NCBI GenBank assembly: GCA_012845835.1
Contig: JABAKD010000025.1
Location: 14,981,966-15,045,965, forward strand
DNA: 64,000 nt
Reading direction: 5' to 3'
Source: Undaria pinnatifida
Lineage: Eukaryota; Sar; Phaeophyceae; Laminariales; Alariaceae
The position numbers and the translations under genes are program-made. Positions 33,060 through 44,876 of this stretch are shown in pieces; position 1 is the first letter of the stretch, and the number at the start of each line of letters is the position of its first letter. The notes beneath the pieces were generated by a model. It saw nothing but the letters and a program-made list of their open reading frames with translations, had not been told where the DNA came from and ran no database searches.

Positions 33060-36000
33060 TTCCGTCTTAACGTTAACGGAACAGCTATCCGACCGTTGAG
33101 GCGCCGTCGCGCAACACAACAAAACTTACTTCCTGTTTAACAACGAACCGACCACCTGATAACACGCCGCGTGCGCTCTCTGCTGTTTCCCAACGATGTA
33201 CTCATTTGCCGCGAGTGTTCTGCAATCTACGGCGCGGGGACTCCTCACGTTGTTATTGTTGACGCTTATCGTCCATCATTTGCAATTTTTTTGTAGATTG
33301 GTCGAACACCCTCAGTAGTGTTGTTACTCAACAAAAATCGGAGGTTTGATTTGATTAATTGGAACATTTTTATTTGGATTTTCCGTCATTAGTTTGTCGC
33401 GACTGTTTGCTTACTTTTTTTGTAGGGTGTGTAATAAACCATGCATACCAAAATACATGTATCAAGCTAATTTATGTACTAATCACGGCCTTCGTGATTG
33501 GATTGTGATCATATGTGGTCATGATGAGTAGATGCCATGATTAATCATGATACATTTTAGTTTTTCCAAATACGACCCCCTCGGGACTCAAGAAAAGCAA
33601 ACTGCTCGTCGTGGGCTTGGAACTCCTCGTCATGTAATTCGGTTTTTCGTTTCATCTTGCCGGTCGAACTGACTATCGGCGAACAAAAGAGCCATTCCAA
33701 GGTAGGGTTGGAGCAAAAAGTCCCTGAGCTCCTCATGTGAGGAGCTAAATATTATCTCACCCGAAAAATGGCTTCGAAGGCATTCGTTCGTAGAACCCGA
33801 CCAAGCTTCTATGCTTTAGGCCACAAATCAAATATAATGTACTCGTGGCATCACTTCAGACGAACTCACTCGCCCAGGGACTTTTTGGCGCAATCAATCA
33901 ACTGCAACCCCTACCACCGTGGGATGACTCGAAAAACAAAAACACAGTACCTTGTAGCAGTAGCAGTATAGACTGATATGCCAACGTAAGGCGCAGGTTG
34001 CTAATAAATCAACATGAATGTGCGTTGTATTATGTTTCGGGTATCGACGACATCTCGATCTCACAGCCGACGTTTCTTGTGATTGTGCAAATAATACGTA
34101 AATCGCTCGGTCGGTAGCTTTGACTGTCAAGTGGTGATCGCTTAGTTGGTTTGTCGTTCTTAACACAGCACGCTGTAGTACCTGGACTAAACTCTTTCCC
34201 CAAGAACTAACTAACTGCTGCGAAGCCTGTGGTGCGGGGACTCCTCATCCTATTTTTATATTACCGCTTGTCGTTCGTCGCGTATTCAATGTTTGCTTTC
34301 ACTGACCGAACCCCTCGGGAATTAAAGTGTCTAAGGGAGGTGGCATTTCCTATCGCATTGCTCCGCTAAATGAACACACTATCGACGCGTACTATAAGAT
34401 AGAGGTAGGTGATACGTTATGGCAAAAATTATTTCTGAATGACGTGGCTCCTTAGCCCAAAACCTCGGGCCGGAATGTCACATTCTTGTTTTCCACAACA
34501 TGAATACCTTTTTTTGCTTAGACCATGGGTTCGGTCATCGGGTTGCACCTTCTGGTTAGCCAAAAGTTAGGCCCCATGTTCTCCAAGGCTACGTACGGCA
34601 TTGCCGCCCTTTCTCCACTAAGGGATTAAGGCCAGTCGCACGAGTGACGCTGTACCTCACTGAAAATAACTTTTTCCACGCTGTAGCCGGTCGCATCAGC
34701 GCAGCGTAGCTTACCGTTCCACGGCGGGTTCGTATAGAAAAAACGTAGCAGCAAGAGTGCCTACGACCGCAAGGGACAGGGGGGTCACTCGCTCGAGTGA
34801 CCCCAAGCCACTGCACAAAAAAGTCCCAAAAAGCGACCCCCTTCCTAACCCTTCCCAACCCCTCCTAATCCCTCCTACCAGAACGTCCAGCACCTACTCA
34901 GCTGAGGCGTCTTCCAAAGTAAATGGTGCGCCTTTACACCGTGCTCTCTCGCAGCACGCGTCTACCTGGGGACAGAAAGTTGGTTCTTGATGTCGGAACG
35001 ATAATAATTCAGTTCGATCTTACAACGGCCCAAGACAATGGTCTGTGTATAATTCCATTGACGATCAATCGCCAATCTCGTCGATCGTGTTGTTCAACGG
35101 CAAATGTTTCCGAACAACTAAAAGTGCTGCGGCTATCGTGCAATGCTTTATTGGTTCTTAGTGGTACTGCGGGTACTCGAATATTGACCGTCGTTTGCAA
35201 ACAAGTTCTGGCTTGACAGTACACAGCCCAGACCGATCAGCCGATGGTGCTGTGTGCACTGCTGTCCTCAATGCTTTATTGCTGCGTTACGTATGTATTT
35301 GAACTTTGGTACTGCTGCGGTGCGGGGACTCCTCACGACGTTGCTGAAGATGTCGCTTATCGATGACTATGGACTCAATATTTCATCCTGGCAAATCGAT
35401 CGAGCCCCTCGGGGAGTATTTTGTATGATACTGATAGAATAGATAAGAGATGTAAGACCACCAACTTATGTGTGTCTCGGGGTGGTCGAAAAGTAGGTAC
35501 GCCATTGTGTATGCCACTCTGTAGACATCTTGCGAAACGAGAACGACTTTTTTTGTTGTAGCACACATCACACGACATAGACTATATGTTCGCTGTATTT
35601 CCCTACGCTCGCTCCACAGAGGCCGATGGCCGATCCCCTTGTCGGTTAGAAGCACGAATCTGTGTATCTGTCCTCCTCTGCGCACCAGGGGTCTACATTA
35701 TGGCCCGAATATAACAAATTGCCCAATATAATAAGAAAGCGAAGCTCACGCTTGGGCGTACGCTTAGAAAACTGAACTAAGATATCGTGCTCAGCGGCGA
35801 GCGCTGCACTAAATCCTATATGATAGCCTGTGCCCAAGGTTGTTCAAGGGTTGAGTCATCCGGCGGTAGGGGTTTCACTTTCGTTGCCTAACGTTTCTGG
35901 CCGTTTGAGCTCCCCAAGTACCGGTTAGTCTCGTACATTTACGAACACATTTATTTTAGGACGGATGCATGGAAGCTTTGGTCGTTCTGCGCGAACGATT

Positions 36001-36700
36001 GCCTTCGAAGTCATGTTTCGTTTAAGATTGATTGAGCCCCTCATCTTACGAGCTCGGAAACTTCTGGTGCGAACCCTACGGTGGGATGACAAGGTGGTGT
36101 CACAATAAGAATCGGAAATTCACTCCAATCGAGAGTTTTCTCCACATCAGTCGTTTGGGAGAGGTCTTAAGCTGCCAAATTGAGGAACCTAGAAAAAAAA
36201 GTGGTCGTAGCACGCGTCACAAGGATATACGGTCCTGGGCTTAGGAACCACGATGACAATTTTGCTTGTTATAGCTTCGTGTATGTGGTGCCTGGTAGCA
36301 ACGACGCCATTGGACCTTTGCCTCTTGCATCGCCATGGCACTGATTTGTCAATCCCGTCTGTCATGACACGACCATGAAGGCCCCCATGGCAATGCCATG
36401 GCCGCTACCACGCCATGCGTAATTGCACGCCTCAGTGATACAATACAACGTATTGGGCTTAATTAAGCGAGGCAGCGAGGCAGCGATAATGTGATCCAAA
36501 AAAACTTGTAAAAAAACTTCTTATATCCACGGCGGCTCGATATGGTCTCCTGAATAGTAGCAGCACAACAACATGCCCCCATGCTTCTCGTAGTTACGTG
36601 CGTCTACATACGTAGCCTACATAGATAGAGATGGTGTATGTATAAGTTGCGCCCCGCCCGACTACGAAGAGGCTTACTTCTCAAGCAATTTTGATCGCGC
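33060..36700. other. repeat-rich intergenic region, no firm gene
   Basis: Contains a CTAGGCCATGGG-family copy (34385-34570), palindrome-ended copy F (34628-34820) and diverged repeat scraps near 33700 and 36000. Several 60-100 codon frames exist, none with splice support. Confidence 0.4.
34628..34820 (+). repeat. palindrome-ended dispersed repeat, copy F
   Basis: The best-preserved member: left end 'agtcgcacgagtgacgctg', right end 'gtcactcgctcgagtgac', interior 'taccgttccacggcgggttc'. Confidence 0.7.
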
Positions 36701-36702
36701 AG

Positions 36703-36960
36703 TTCCTCCAGCTTCAAAACCCTCAGAAATACCCTAATCTCAACTTCAACACCGGCATGGTGCCCTACAACCAAGCTATGTGTCGTGTTCGGCTCAAACC
36801 TGACCTGGAGGAGAACCCGGGTGCCAGTGTAACCCCAAAGGTGTGGCGTACTTGCTTTCTCACTGATCTGCAAGCACTGGTACACTGCCCCCACCTTCAC
36901 GAGGCCAGAGGAAGAATAGCAGGAGGAGTAGGAGTCGAAGAAGTTTATCAGGGTATTTAA
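36703..36960 (+). CDS. coding exon of an unrecognised protein
   Basis: The acceptor 'caattttgatcgcgcag' leads into codons with strong coding character (AAC, TAC, CTC, GTG, GGC preferred). The peptide begins FLQLQNPQKYPNLNFNTG, continues MVPYNQAMCRVRLKP and reaches a TAA at 36958-36960. A donor may end it earlier (ccaaag/gtgtgg at about 36839). It contains DLEENPGA, one residue from the 2A ribosome-skipping core (DxExNPGP); the needed final Pro is Ala, so no skipping is expected. I do not know the family. Confidence 0.4.
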   Translation, partial: FLQLQNPQKYPNLNFNTGMVPYNQAMCRVRLKPDLEENPGASVTPKVWRTCFLTDLQALVHCPHLHEARGRIAGGVGVEEVYQGI

Positions 36961-37489
36961 AACGGTCCTCTTTTTTTGTTGGGTGGTTTACCTTGCCTTT
37001 TCACTCCAGCGTCGGGACTGGAAGCACAGGGGAGGAGCACAGATCATAACAGGTGTATAAAAAGCTGTCCTGCTTGTTGGTTTTCTTGGCACGACCTCTC
37101 TCGACCCTCCAGACTTGACAGGCGCGAGGATGGGGGGGGGGGGGCGTACAAGGGTGTATATATGAAACGACCCTTCTTCGCTCTGTGTCGTGCTCGGCGC
37201 CCTGTGCTAGTCTCCGTCTTTTCAATCCGTGTCCGCAAAAAGTCTTCGCACAAAATCACGTTCAACGACCAGAACACAATTGACACCGAGCATGAAACAT
37301 GCTGGAGACATAACCCCCAACCAAAACACTAACAGACACGACGTAACAAATGAAACGGGTCGGAGATGGAGAGTCTACCGCATGGTATGGAGCGGGACAA
37401 CATGCATGGATTGAAGACGTAGGCTAGCGCAGGGCGCCGAGCACGACACAGCAGTGCGAACAAAGACCGTGTCACGTATATACAACAGC

Positions 37490-37575
37490 AGTATGATCGG
37501 GAGTATCACACACAGTTGCAAAGATGAACTTCGACGAAATCTTCTCCGATCTCACGGCTGGAGGATCGTATTGCA
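37490..37575 (+). repeat. MSFDEIF repeat fragment
   Basis: The 3' part only; the frame reads MNFDEIFSDLTAGG with one extra codon (TCC) relative to consensus. Confidence 0.55.
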
Positions 37576-37611
37576 TTTTTTGGTAATTTATATTATACAT
37601 CCTATCTATGC

Positions 37612-37774
37612 GCCCTTGTGAAGGAATTAGTGGGATATTAATCCGTTTGACCACTTGCTAAAGGTTAACCAATAGCTTACCCAAACTAAGCCTTGTGACA
37701 CTCTTTCCCACTGAAACGGCGGGATAGCAGGTCGGCGGGGTATATGGGCGGACCTTTCATTTCCTGGGTATACC
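37612..37774 (-). repeat. SINE-like unit, left part, interrupted
   Basis: Matches the units at 29025 and 48707 until 'cctgggtatacc', where the satellite transposon begins. The sequence resumes at 38815. Confidence 0.75.
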
Positions 37775-38814
37775 CGGTCTCCTGCACTACTTGTTTTTTG
37801 CGTGGAAGCTCATTAAGGCTTCCGTGGAAGCTTCCACCGCTTCCATGGAAGCTTCCATGAAAGCTTTCATGTAAGCTTTCGTGGAAGTTGTGAAAGCTTC
37901 CATGGAAAAAACAAAACGGAAGCTTTCACGAAAGCTTCCGCGAAAGTTTCCATGGAAGTAGCTTCCACGAAAACTTCCACGGAAGCTTTCGTGGAAGTAG
38001 TGGAAGCTTCCGCAGAATTACCGCTTAAGAAAGCTTCCACGGAAGCTTCCACGAAAGCTTCCACGAAAGCTTCCACGAAGGGTTGGGGGTTAGGGTTAGG
38101 GTTTTAGGGTTAGGGTTAGGGTTAGGTTCCGTGAAAACGTCCGTGAATGCTTCCGTGGGAGCAAATTTACTTCCGCGAAAGCTTCGGTGAAAGAAATTTA
38201 CTTCCACGAAAGCTTCCGTGGAAGCATATAGAAATTTACAAATTATTGGATTCCACGGAAGCTTCGGTGGAAGTAATTTATTTCACCAAAGCTTTCGAAT
38301 TTGCTTCCACGGTAGCTTTCGTGGAAGTAAAATGCTTTCACCGAAGCTTTCGCGGAAGTAAATTTGCTTCCACTGAAGCTTCCGTGAAAGTAATTTACTT
38401 CCACAAATTTACTTCTACGGAAGCCTCATAGAAAGTAATTTACTTCCACGACAGTTTTCGTGGAAGCAAATTTACTTGCACGGAAGCTTCCGTGAAAGTA
38501 CTATACTTCCACGGAAACTTGCGTGAAAGTAATTCACTTCCACGAAAGCTTCCACGAAAGCTTCCGCGGAAGTTTCCGTGGAAAAAACTTTTGTGGAAGC
38601 TTTCACGGAAGCTTGCGTGGAAGTAACTTCCGTGGAAGTTTCCGTATAAGCTCTCACGGAAGCCTCAGTGGAAGTTTCCGTAGAAGCTTTCACGGAAGCC
38701 TCCGTGGAAGTTACTTCCATGGAAGCGCGAAAGCTCACGCTTCCATGGAAGCTTCCACCGCTTCCATGAAATGAATTGAGATTCCACCAAAAATGCAGAT
38801 AGTGCAGCTGGCCC
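37775..38814. mobile_element. satellite-filled TIR transposon with telomeric core, copy 2
   Basis: Same ends as copy 1 (CGGTCTCCTGCACTACTTG on the left; the complement of the right end begins GGGCCAGCTGCACTATCTGC). It lies inside a SINE-like unit: the host sequence 'cctgggtataccgggg' is split and GGTATACC is present on both sides (37767-37774 and 38815-38822), an 8-bp duplication. Uninterrupted host copies at 29453 and 48871 show the empty site. At 1040 bp it is shorter than copy 1, and its array is less regular, with 'aaatttacttcc' spacers in the right half. It lacks coding capacity. Confidence 0.9.
38079..38128 (+). repeat. interstitial telomeric repeat in transposon copy 2
   Basis: About seven TTAGGG units with two irregular ones (ttggggg, gttttaggg). 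Same strand relative to the element ends as in copy 1, but about 190 bp left of the element's midpoint. Confidence 0.9.
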
Positions 38815-38872
38815 GGTATACCGGGGAGAGTATTTTTCAAGTTCGACATGGGGAAAGTTCAAAATATAGTCT
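38815..38872 (-). repeat. SINE-like unit, right part after insertion
   Basis: Resumes with 'ggtataccggggagagta' and 'caagttcgacatggggaaag', then is cut before the tRNA-like box. Confidence 0.7.
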
Positions 38873-38879
38873 AGACTAT

Positions 38880-39058
38880 ATATTATAAAAATTATCATAC
38901 ACTCCAGCTGTGAGATCGAATATTTTGTCAAAGCTCATCTTTGCAAGCTGTGTGTGATACCCCGATCGCGCGTATTTCGGGTTGTGTGTCCTCGTTAAGG
39001 ATATGTATAGGTCGGCGACTCCCCTTGCAACTACAGTGTAGCTATCAGGGTATATATG
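38880..39058 (-). repeat. MSFDEIF repeat, inverted copy
   Basis: On the minus strand the short frame reads MSFDKIFDLTAGVYDNFYN. Upstream boxes (tcgccgacctatacatatcc, cccgatcgcgcgt on the complement) are preserved. Confidence 0.7.
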
Positions 39059-39454
39059 GCTCAATGGCGGAGACAGTGCATGGCCACACACATCACCTCG
39101 CATGTTGTATTTAACAATAATACGTATCTCTTTCGTATCATTAGCGATGCCAGAAAATAATGGTAACTGTATGATGGTGGTGACAAACAGTGCATGACCA
39201 CATCACCTCGCCTGTTGTATTTGGCAATTCGTATCTCTTTCTTATAATTAGCGATGTCAGAAAATAATGGTAACTACAAATATTCTATAAAATATTCCAG
39301 CTTTCGATCCATGTATCATACAACAACTAATTATGAAGATTTAACACGTTATTTACTACACTTAGACACTAGGTTGCATGCTGCATCTAACATCAAACCT
39401 TCTAGAATAGTAAACATTACCAGGCAGATGAGATAAAGGGATGTCTTCTTGCTT

Positions 39455-40484
39455 CAATCGTCAGGTTTGTCCCCTTTGAGGATTTATAGTTTCCCCGCAC
39501 ATATTGAAATGTCCCGCCCCCCGCCCCCCCCCTCCCCTCCCCCTCCCCTGACCCCTCTTGTTCATAAAAAAAAAAAACCTTCCCCCCCCCCCCCCCAATC
39601 CCCCCCCCCCGATTCCCCCCCGCCCCCGATCCCCCCCCCCCCCCCCCCCTCCGCCTAGTTTATCCAAACGCCCCACTCATAATCGAAATCGGCCAGAGTA
39701 AAAAAAAAACTCCAACGCCCCCTCTTTTCCAACTACCCACACGATCGCCCAGACCTAGCACCACGCGTATAACAAGCCACTACATATCTTTGATCTCACA
39801 GCCGAAGTGTATTTGAATATTATTTGTGACCTAAACCTCTTAAAAATCCCCCCCTCCCCCCTTCTCGCTCTCCCTTGCTCAAACGCCCCACCTAATATCG
39901 AAATCCGCCAGATTAATAAACACTTCACGCACTCGATATCACCCCAATATCTTTCGAGCGCCATCCATGCCGCTGCTTTCCCCCCCGAACGCCCCCTTCT
40001 TCCCCACCACCCGCACCATCGCCTAGACCTAGCACCACACGTATAACAAATCCCTCACCTAAAACCCTTCCTTCCCCCCCCCCCTCCCACCCCCCCGCCC
40101 CCCGCCCCCACCCCCCACCTTCCCAAAACCACCCCAACCCATCCCAACCCCACCCCCTCGAACACTCCGCCCTCTCTCTACTCACTGATTGTATGACTTA
40201 CCCCAGGATATACATGATAAACTGATGCGTTCTTTCCAAAACCGTCACATTTATCCCCTCAAAATAATGTACAGTTTCCACGCACCCCCACACGCCCCAC
40301 CCCTGCCCCAACCCCTCCCCCCATGATAAACTGGTGCATATTATTTATTTATTTTCCCCAAAACCGTCAGATATATCCCCTTAAAAGGATTTATAGCTTA
40401 CACGCACAAATAGCCCGCCCGTCCGCCCCCCCCCCCCCCTCCCCCCCCCCCCCCCCCTCCAACCCCGCTCGCTTTTGATCAAAA
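39455..40484 (+). repeat. C-rich dispersed repeats, copies 3 and 4, target of the DIRS element
   Basis: Two adjoining C-rich copies (39455-39840 and 39840-40484) with C runs up to about 18. The second stops at 'cgcttttgatcaaaa', exactly where uninterrupted copies continue with 'ccaggcccccc'; that continuation is found at 46700 after the retroelement. Confidence 0.8.
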
Positions 40485-40696
40485 GCAGAATATTATCGAA
40501 GTATGAGAAAATATGGGTTTTGTACGTACGTAAGAAGTTTGACCAATCAGATCAATGCGGTAATTCATAGTCGTATGAGCGATAGCATTGGGCACACCTG
40601 GCCCAGCTGTGTAGGCGACGACCTGCACGCGGAGCGCGTAGGGGAGCAGAGTCAGAGCTTACAGGTCCAAGGTGTGATACAGACTAGTTTAAGTTC
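40485..40696 (+). repeat. DIRS element split repeat A1
   Basis: 212 bp starting 'gcagaatattatcgaag', repeated at 45778-45989 with only a few differences. Starts directly after the host 'gatcaaaa'. Confidence 0.9.
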
Positions 40697-40734
40697 TAGT
40701 TTAAGGCTAGTTTAAGTTCGTGCACTCCCCGACG

Positions 40735-41720
40735 ATGGAGGAGTGCAAGTCACCGGAGGCTGAAGCTCTCGTGGCTGCTGCTGTACGCGGTCCTAATCAG
40801 GCCGCCTCGGCTGCTTCTCGAGTCGAGGCTCATGCTGCTGTCGACGCTGTGCAAGCTGGGGTCGACAAACGCCGTGCCGAAGCTCTGGCTGCTGTGCAAG
40901 CTGAGTCCGAAGGTCGCCGTGCCGCAGCCGCTTCGGCTGCTGCTACTGCTGCGTCTGCCACCGCGGCACCATCTTTGCTCAGCCCCAGTCCCGCTGTGTC
41001 CGAGGCTGCGGGGGTAATATAGGCTGAAGTTCTGCGCTGGCAAGGGCAGGTGTCTGGCGAGTTTGCTCGGATAGACGGAGATGTGTTCCGCCTCAAGTCG
41101 ACGATGGATCAACTGCTGGCCTCCTTTAAAACCCTGCAGGATGCGGTGGCTGGTGGCGCGTCTAAAACCGAGCACGTCGAGGCCATGCTCCAGCAGTTCA
41201 TAGACAACTTTGCCGATCAGCAGCCGGCCCCGCGGGACAGTGGGGACGCGAGAGAGCGCCACGTCCAAAGGCCGCAGTTAACTGACGACACTGCGCTATG
41301 GAAAAGATGGCGTCCAGAAAACATTGGGTGCTCCGCGGGCGCATACTTCCCAACATTGGTGACTCGGCAGCGGATATCCAGTCCTTCGTAGGCGAGGACG
41401 TCAACGTCACGACGTCAGTGGCTACCCAGCTCCGCGCGATCAGTGACTTTGACGTTCGTGCGTACGGGCCGCGCGCGGAAGGGATGGTCGAACACCTGCT
41501 GATGGTCGCTGACCGCCTCGATTTCTTGCGCCAGGCTCTTGTGGCGGTCCTGTCTGGTGGGTTTTCCCTCGACAGCGACGGCGACCGCCATTGCCGGGAG
41601 AGGGTGGCAACGATCGATGCCGCCTTCACGACAGCATCTGCCGACCTACGCCGGCACACCCAAGCAAAACCAAGCAACCGGCAATATTATCCTGCTCTCG
41701 GGCTCCGCGGCGCGGGCTGT
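40735..41720 (+). pseudogene. DIRS element gag-like ORF
   Basis: From ATG 40735 the frame is Ala/Glu/Arg rich (helical), meets TAG at 41020-41022, and continues in frame through FARIDGDVFRLKSTMDQLL to about 41310. Coding sense then passes to another frame with ATQLRAISDFDVRAYGP and MVEHLLMVADRLDFLRQAL. A helical, capsid-like protein ahead of RT is the normal place for gag. One stop and one frameshift mark it as inactive, unless the TAG is read through. Confidence 0.6.
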
Positions 41721-42370
41721 CATGAGCAAGATGGTAAACGACGATCTTCGTCTCCAACTGCAAATTCTTGCATTCGGCTCCCCCGGCCGACGCCGCTTCA
41801 CCTGATGCTCTTCGCGACAGTGGCAGTTTGGCGGCGCCGGCTGGTGGGTCGCGGGCGGTGCTGCGCTCAGAGCCCCGCGGTGGGTCCGGGGGTGGTAGTG
41901 GCGGCGCTGGTTCTGGATGAGGACACGGTCCCTTCCTGTCGGTTGGGCCAACACCTGGGGGGGCGGCTGCTGAGCTTGCCGTTGGTAGAGCGGTGACGGC
42001 GCCGGGGGCCAGCGGGGGAGCGGGTGCCCGGCCGGCCACCCAAGGTGTAGGAGGGGGCTGCGTGGGCGTGCGTTGGTAGCTTTGGCTGGCGATAGGGGTG
42101 TGGGGCGTGCTCGCGTGGCGGTGGCTCCGGGCTCGGTCCCCTTCGGCGAGAAAGGTACGGTTTCTTGTGTGCGTGTGAGTGAGTTGCCGGCTGACTTGCT
42201 GCGTGTACAAGGGGCGTTTGATGGCGTACGTTCGGGTGCCTTGCGATTCGTTGCGGTCGACCCTTGGTTGGAAGCTCGGGCGGTTGTGATGCAGGCGATG
42301 GCCGAGCAAGGCTCCGCGAGCCTCGGTCATCTCGCCTCGGTAAACTCCCCCCTCTTGAGACGGTGTCAGC

Positions 42371-44250
42371 GCCCTCGTCTCGTACAACTGCTTCAGCGAG
42401 GCAGGTGTCGCAGCTCGTTGGCTTCCTTATACATGTCTCCTTTGTTGTGCGTCCGGGGCGGCGTTTCGTGAACCGTTGGTTGGCTTCGGTGGGTATGCCG
42501 CGCATATCTGCCGGATCTGATTTCGGTTTTCAAGGCGCAGATGTTTCCCAAAAAAAAAAGGGGCTGCTGCCGTCGCGCACGTCGGAATTTCCCCGCCGCG
42601 GGGGGTTCCAGTTGTATCTATCCCGGGTGATTGTGGGCCTGTTTCTGGCTCTGGTGGCAACGCCGGGAACTACTTCTTTGTGAGGTATTACGTAGACGAT
42701 GGCATTGTCGTCGAGTTGCAATGGTGGCCGGACGGTCGCCGTTGTTTGCGCGCTGTCCAGTCGCTGGCATTGAACATTTTCGCTTGTTGGGCGAACGTGG
42801 TGTCTCTGATCTGATCTCCTGTCCGCCAGAAAAATCACTGACTGGGACACGCAACTGGAGGTGTTGGGTTGGATCATTGACACGGAGGTGCTTACGGTTA
42901 CGTTGCCGTCCCATAAGCGCCTCAAGCTGCAAAAATCTCCTTGCGGAGTGGCCCTCGTCTCGTACATCTGCTCCAGCGAGGCAGGTGTCGCAGCTCGTTG
43001 GCTTCCTTATACATGTCTCCTTTGCTGTGCGTCCGGGGCGGTTTTTCGTGAACCGTTTGTTGGCTTCGGTGGGTATGCCGCGCATATCTGCCGGATCTGA
43101 TTTCGGTTTTCAAGGCGCAGATGTTTCCCAAAAAGGGGCTGCTGCCGTCGCGCACGTCGGAATTTCCCCGCTGCGGGGGGTTCCAGTTGTATCTATCCCG
43201 GGTGATTGTGGGCCTGTTTCTGGCTCTGGTGGCAACGCCGGGAACTACTTCTTTGTGAGGTATTACGTAGACGATGGCATTGTCGTCGAGTTGCAATGGT
43301 GGCCGGACGGTCGCCGTTGTTTGCGCGCTGTCCAGTAGCTGACATCGGACCATTTTCGCTTGTTGGGCGAACGTGGTATCTCTGATCTGATCTCCTGTCC
43401 GCCAGAAAAATCACTGACTGGGACACGCAACTGGAGGTGTTGCGTTGGATCATTGACACGGAGGTGCTTACGGTTACGTTGCCGTCCCATAAGCGCGTCA
43501 AGCTGCAAAATCTCCTTGCGGAATGGCCCTCGTCTCGTACATCTGCTTCAGCGAGGCAGGTGTCGCAGCTCGTTGGCTTCCTTATACATGTCTCCTTTGT
43601 TGTGCGTCCGGGGCGGTTTTTCGTGAACCGTTTGTTGGCTTCGGTGGGTATGCCGCGCATATCTGCCGGATCTGATTTCGGTTTTCAAGGCGCAGATGTT
43701 TCCCAAAAAAGGGGTTGCTGCCGTCGCGCACGTCGGAATTTCCCCGCCGCGGGGGGTTCCAGTTGTCTCTATCCCGGGTGATTGTGGGCCTGTTTCTGGC
43801 TCTGGTGGCAACGCCGGGAACTACTTCTTTGTGAGGTATTACGTAGACGATGGCATTGTCGTCGAGTTGCAATGGTGGCCGGACGGTCGCCGTTGTTTGC
43901 GCGCTGTCCAGTCGCTGGCATCGGACTATTTTCGCTTGTTGGGCAAACGTGGTGTCTCTGATCCGCCCCTCCTGTCCACCAGAAAAATCACTGACTGGGA
44001 CACGCAGCTGGAGGCGCTGGGTTGGATCATTGGCGCGGAGGCGCTTACGGTTACGTTGCCGTCCCATAAGCGCCTCAAGCTGCAAATCTCCTTGCGGAGT
44101 GGCCCTCGCCTGGTACAACTGCTTCAGCGAAGCAGGTGTCGCAGCTCGTTGGCTTCCTTATACATGTCTCCTTTGCTGTGCGTCCGGGGCGGTTTTTCGT
44201 GAACCGTTTGTTGGCTTCGGTGGGTATGCCGCGCATATCTGCCGGATCTG
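42371..44250 (+). pseudogene. DIRS element reverse transcriptase with internal tandem triplication
   Basis: A segment of 575-580 bp is repeated head to tail: units start at 42371, 42951 and 43526, with a partial fourth at 44102-44250. Each full unit encodes FFVRYYVDDGIVVEL (the RT catalytic YxDD box), then LGWIIxxExLTVTLPSHKR, and the next unit's start encodes the RT-RNase H connection (SFAVRPGRFFVNRLL). Unit lengths 580 and 575 are not multiples of three, so frames shift between units. I do not find RT motifs A and B upstream. Only the last unit leads into RNase H. Confidence 0.75.
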
Positions 44251-44261
44251 ATTTGGTTGTC

Positions 44262-44876
44262 GTACGGCCAACCTCGGGCAGCGCCTCGTCTTGGGACCCG
44301 AGTTTCAAGGGAACCTCGAGTTTTGGCGATGGTTTATTGAGGAGGGATTGGACGCGCGCGGAAGAACCTTGTCGGCTCCGATGTATCATTTGCTTGAGCG
44401 CCCCTCCCAACGTACTCCGTTTTCGGGTGCATCCAAAACCGGTGTCGGGGGTTTCTGCCTTGAAACTGGGGTGTACTGGAGATACGATATTGACGCCGGG
44501 GAACGATCTCGATTTTACGGGTCGAGCAAGTCAGTTGCAGGCGAGACCGATATATCGATTAACGTCCTCGAACTGCTAGGTATGGTCGTCTCCCCTTGGG
44601 TCGTCGTATCTCCGTGCGCCGAGCGCCCGGCCGCGTTGGGGGACTGCGTGTTGTGGCGTGGCGACAACGAAGCAGCCGTAGAGTGGGTGCGGCGTTGTCG
44701 AGGCGGGAAGGAGCCGAGATCGGGCGCGTTGATGCGCCTCCTTGGTGTGCTCAAATTGTCCTCTGGTTGGCACTTCGACGCGAAACACGTAGGGGGTATT
44801 TTTAAGTTGCCGCGGACGGTATCTCACGCTGGGATCGCGCTTGCGTCCTCGTTAATATGCGTGCGGTCAGTGGGAT
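44262..44876 (+). pseudogene. DIRS element RNase H domain
   Basis: Reads GPEFQGNLEFWRWFIEEGL, then ASKTGVGGFCLETGVYW, NVLELLGMVVSPW, LWRGDNEAAVEWVRRC and HVGGIFKLPRTVSHAG. The order matches RNase H of DIRS/hepadna-type elements: E in the ELL box, D in DNEAAV and the terminal H. The first carboxylate, expected in a (T/S)DAS box, is Gly here (FSGAS), so catalysis is doubtful. The frame differs from that of the RT unit before it. Confidence 0.7.

Noticed and set aside
36802-36825. Active 2A peptide
   Set aside because: The final Pro required for skipping is replaced by Ala.
42618-43660. Minus-strand ORFs of 143-178 codons
   Set aside because: They are antisense shadows of the repeated RT unit, recurring with its period.
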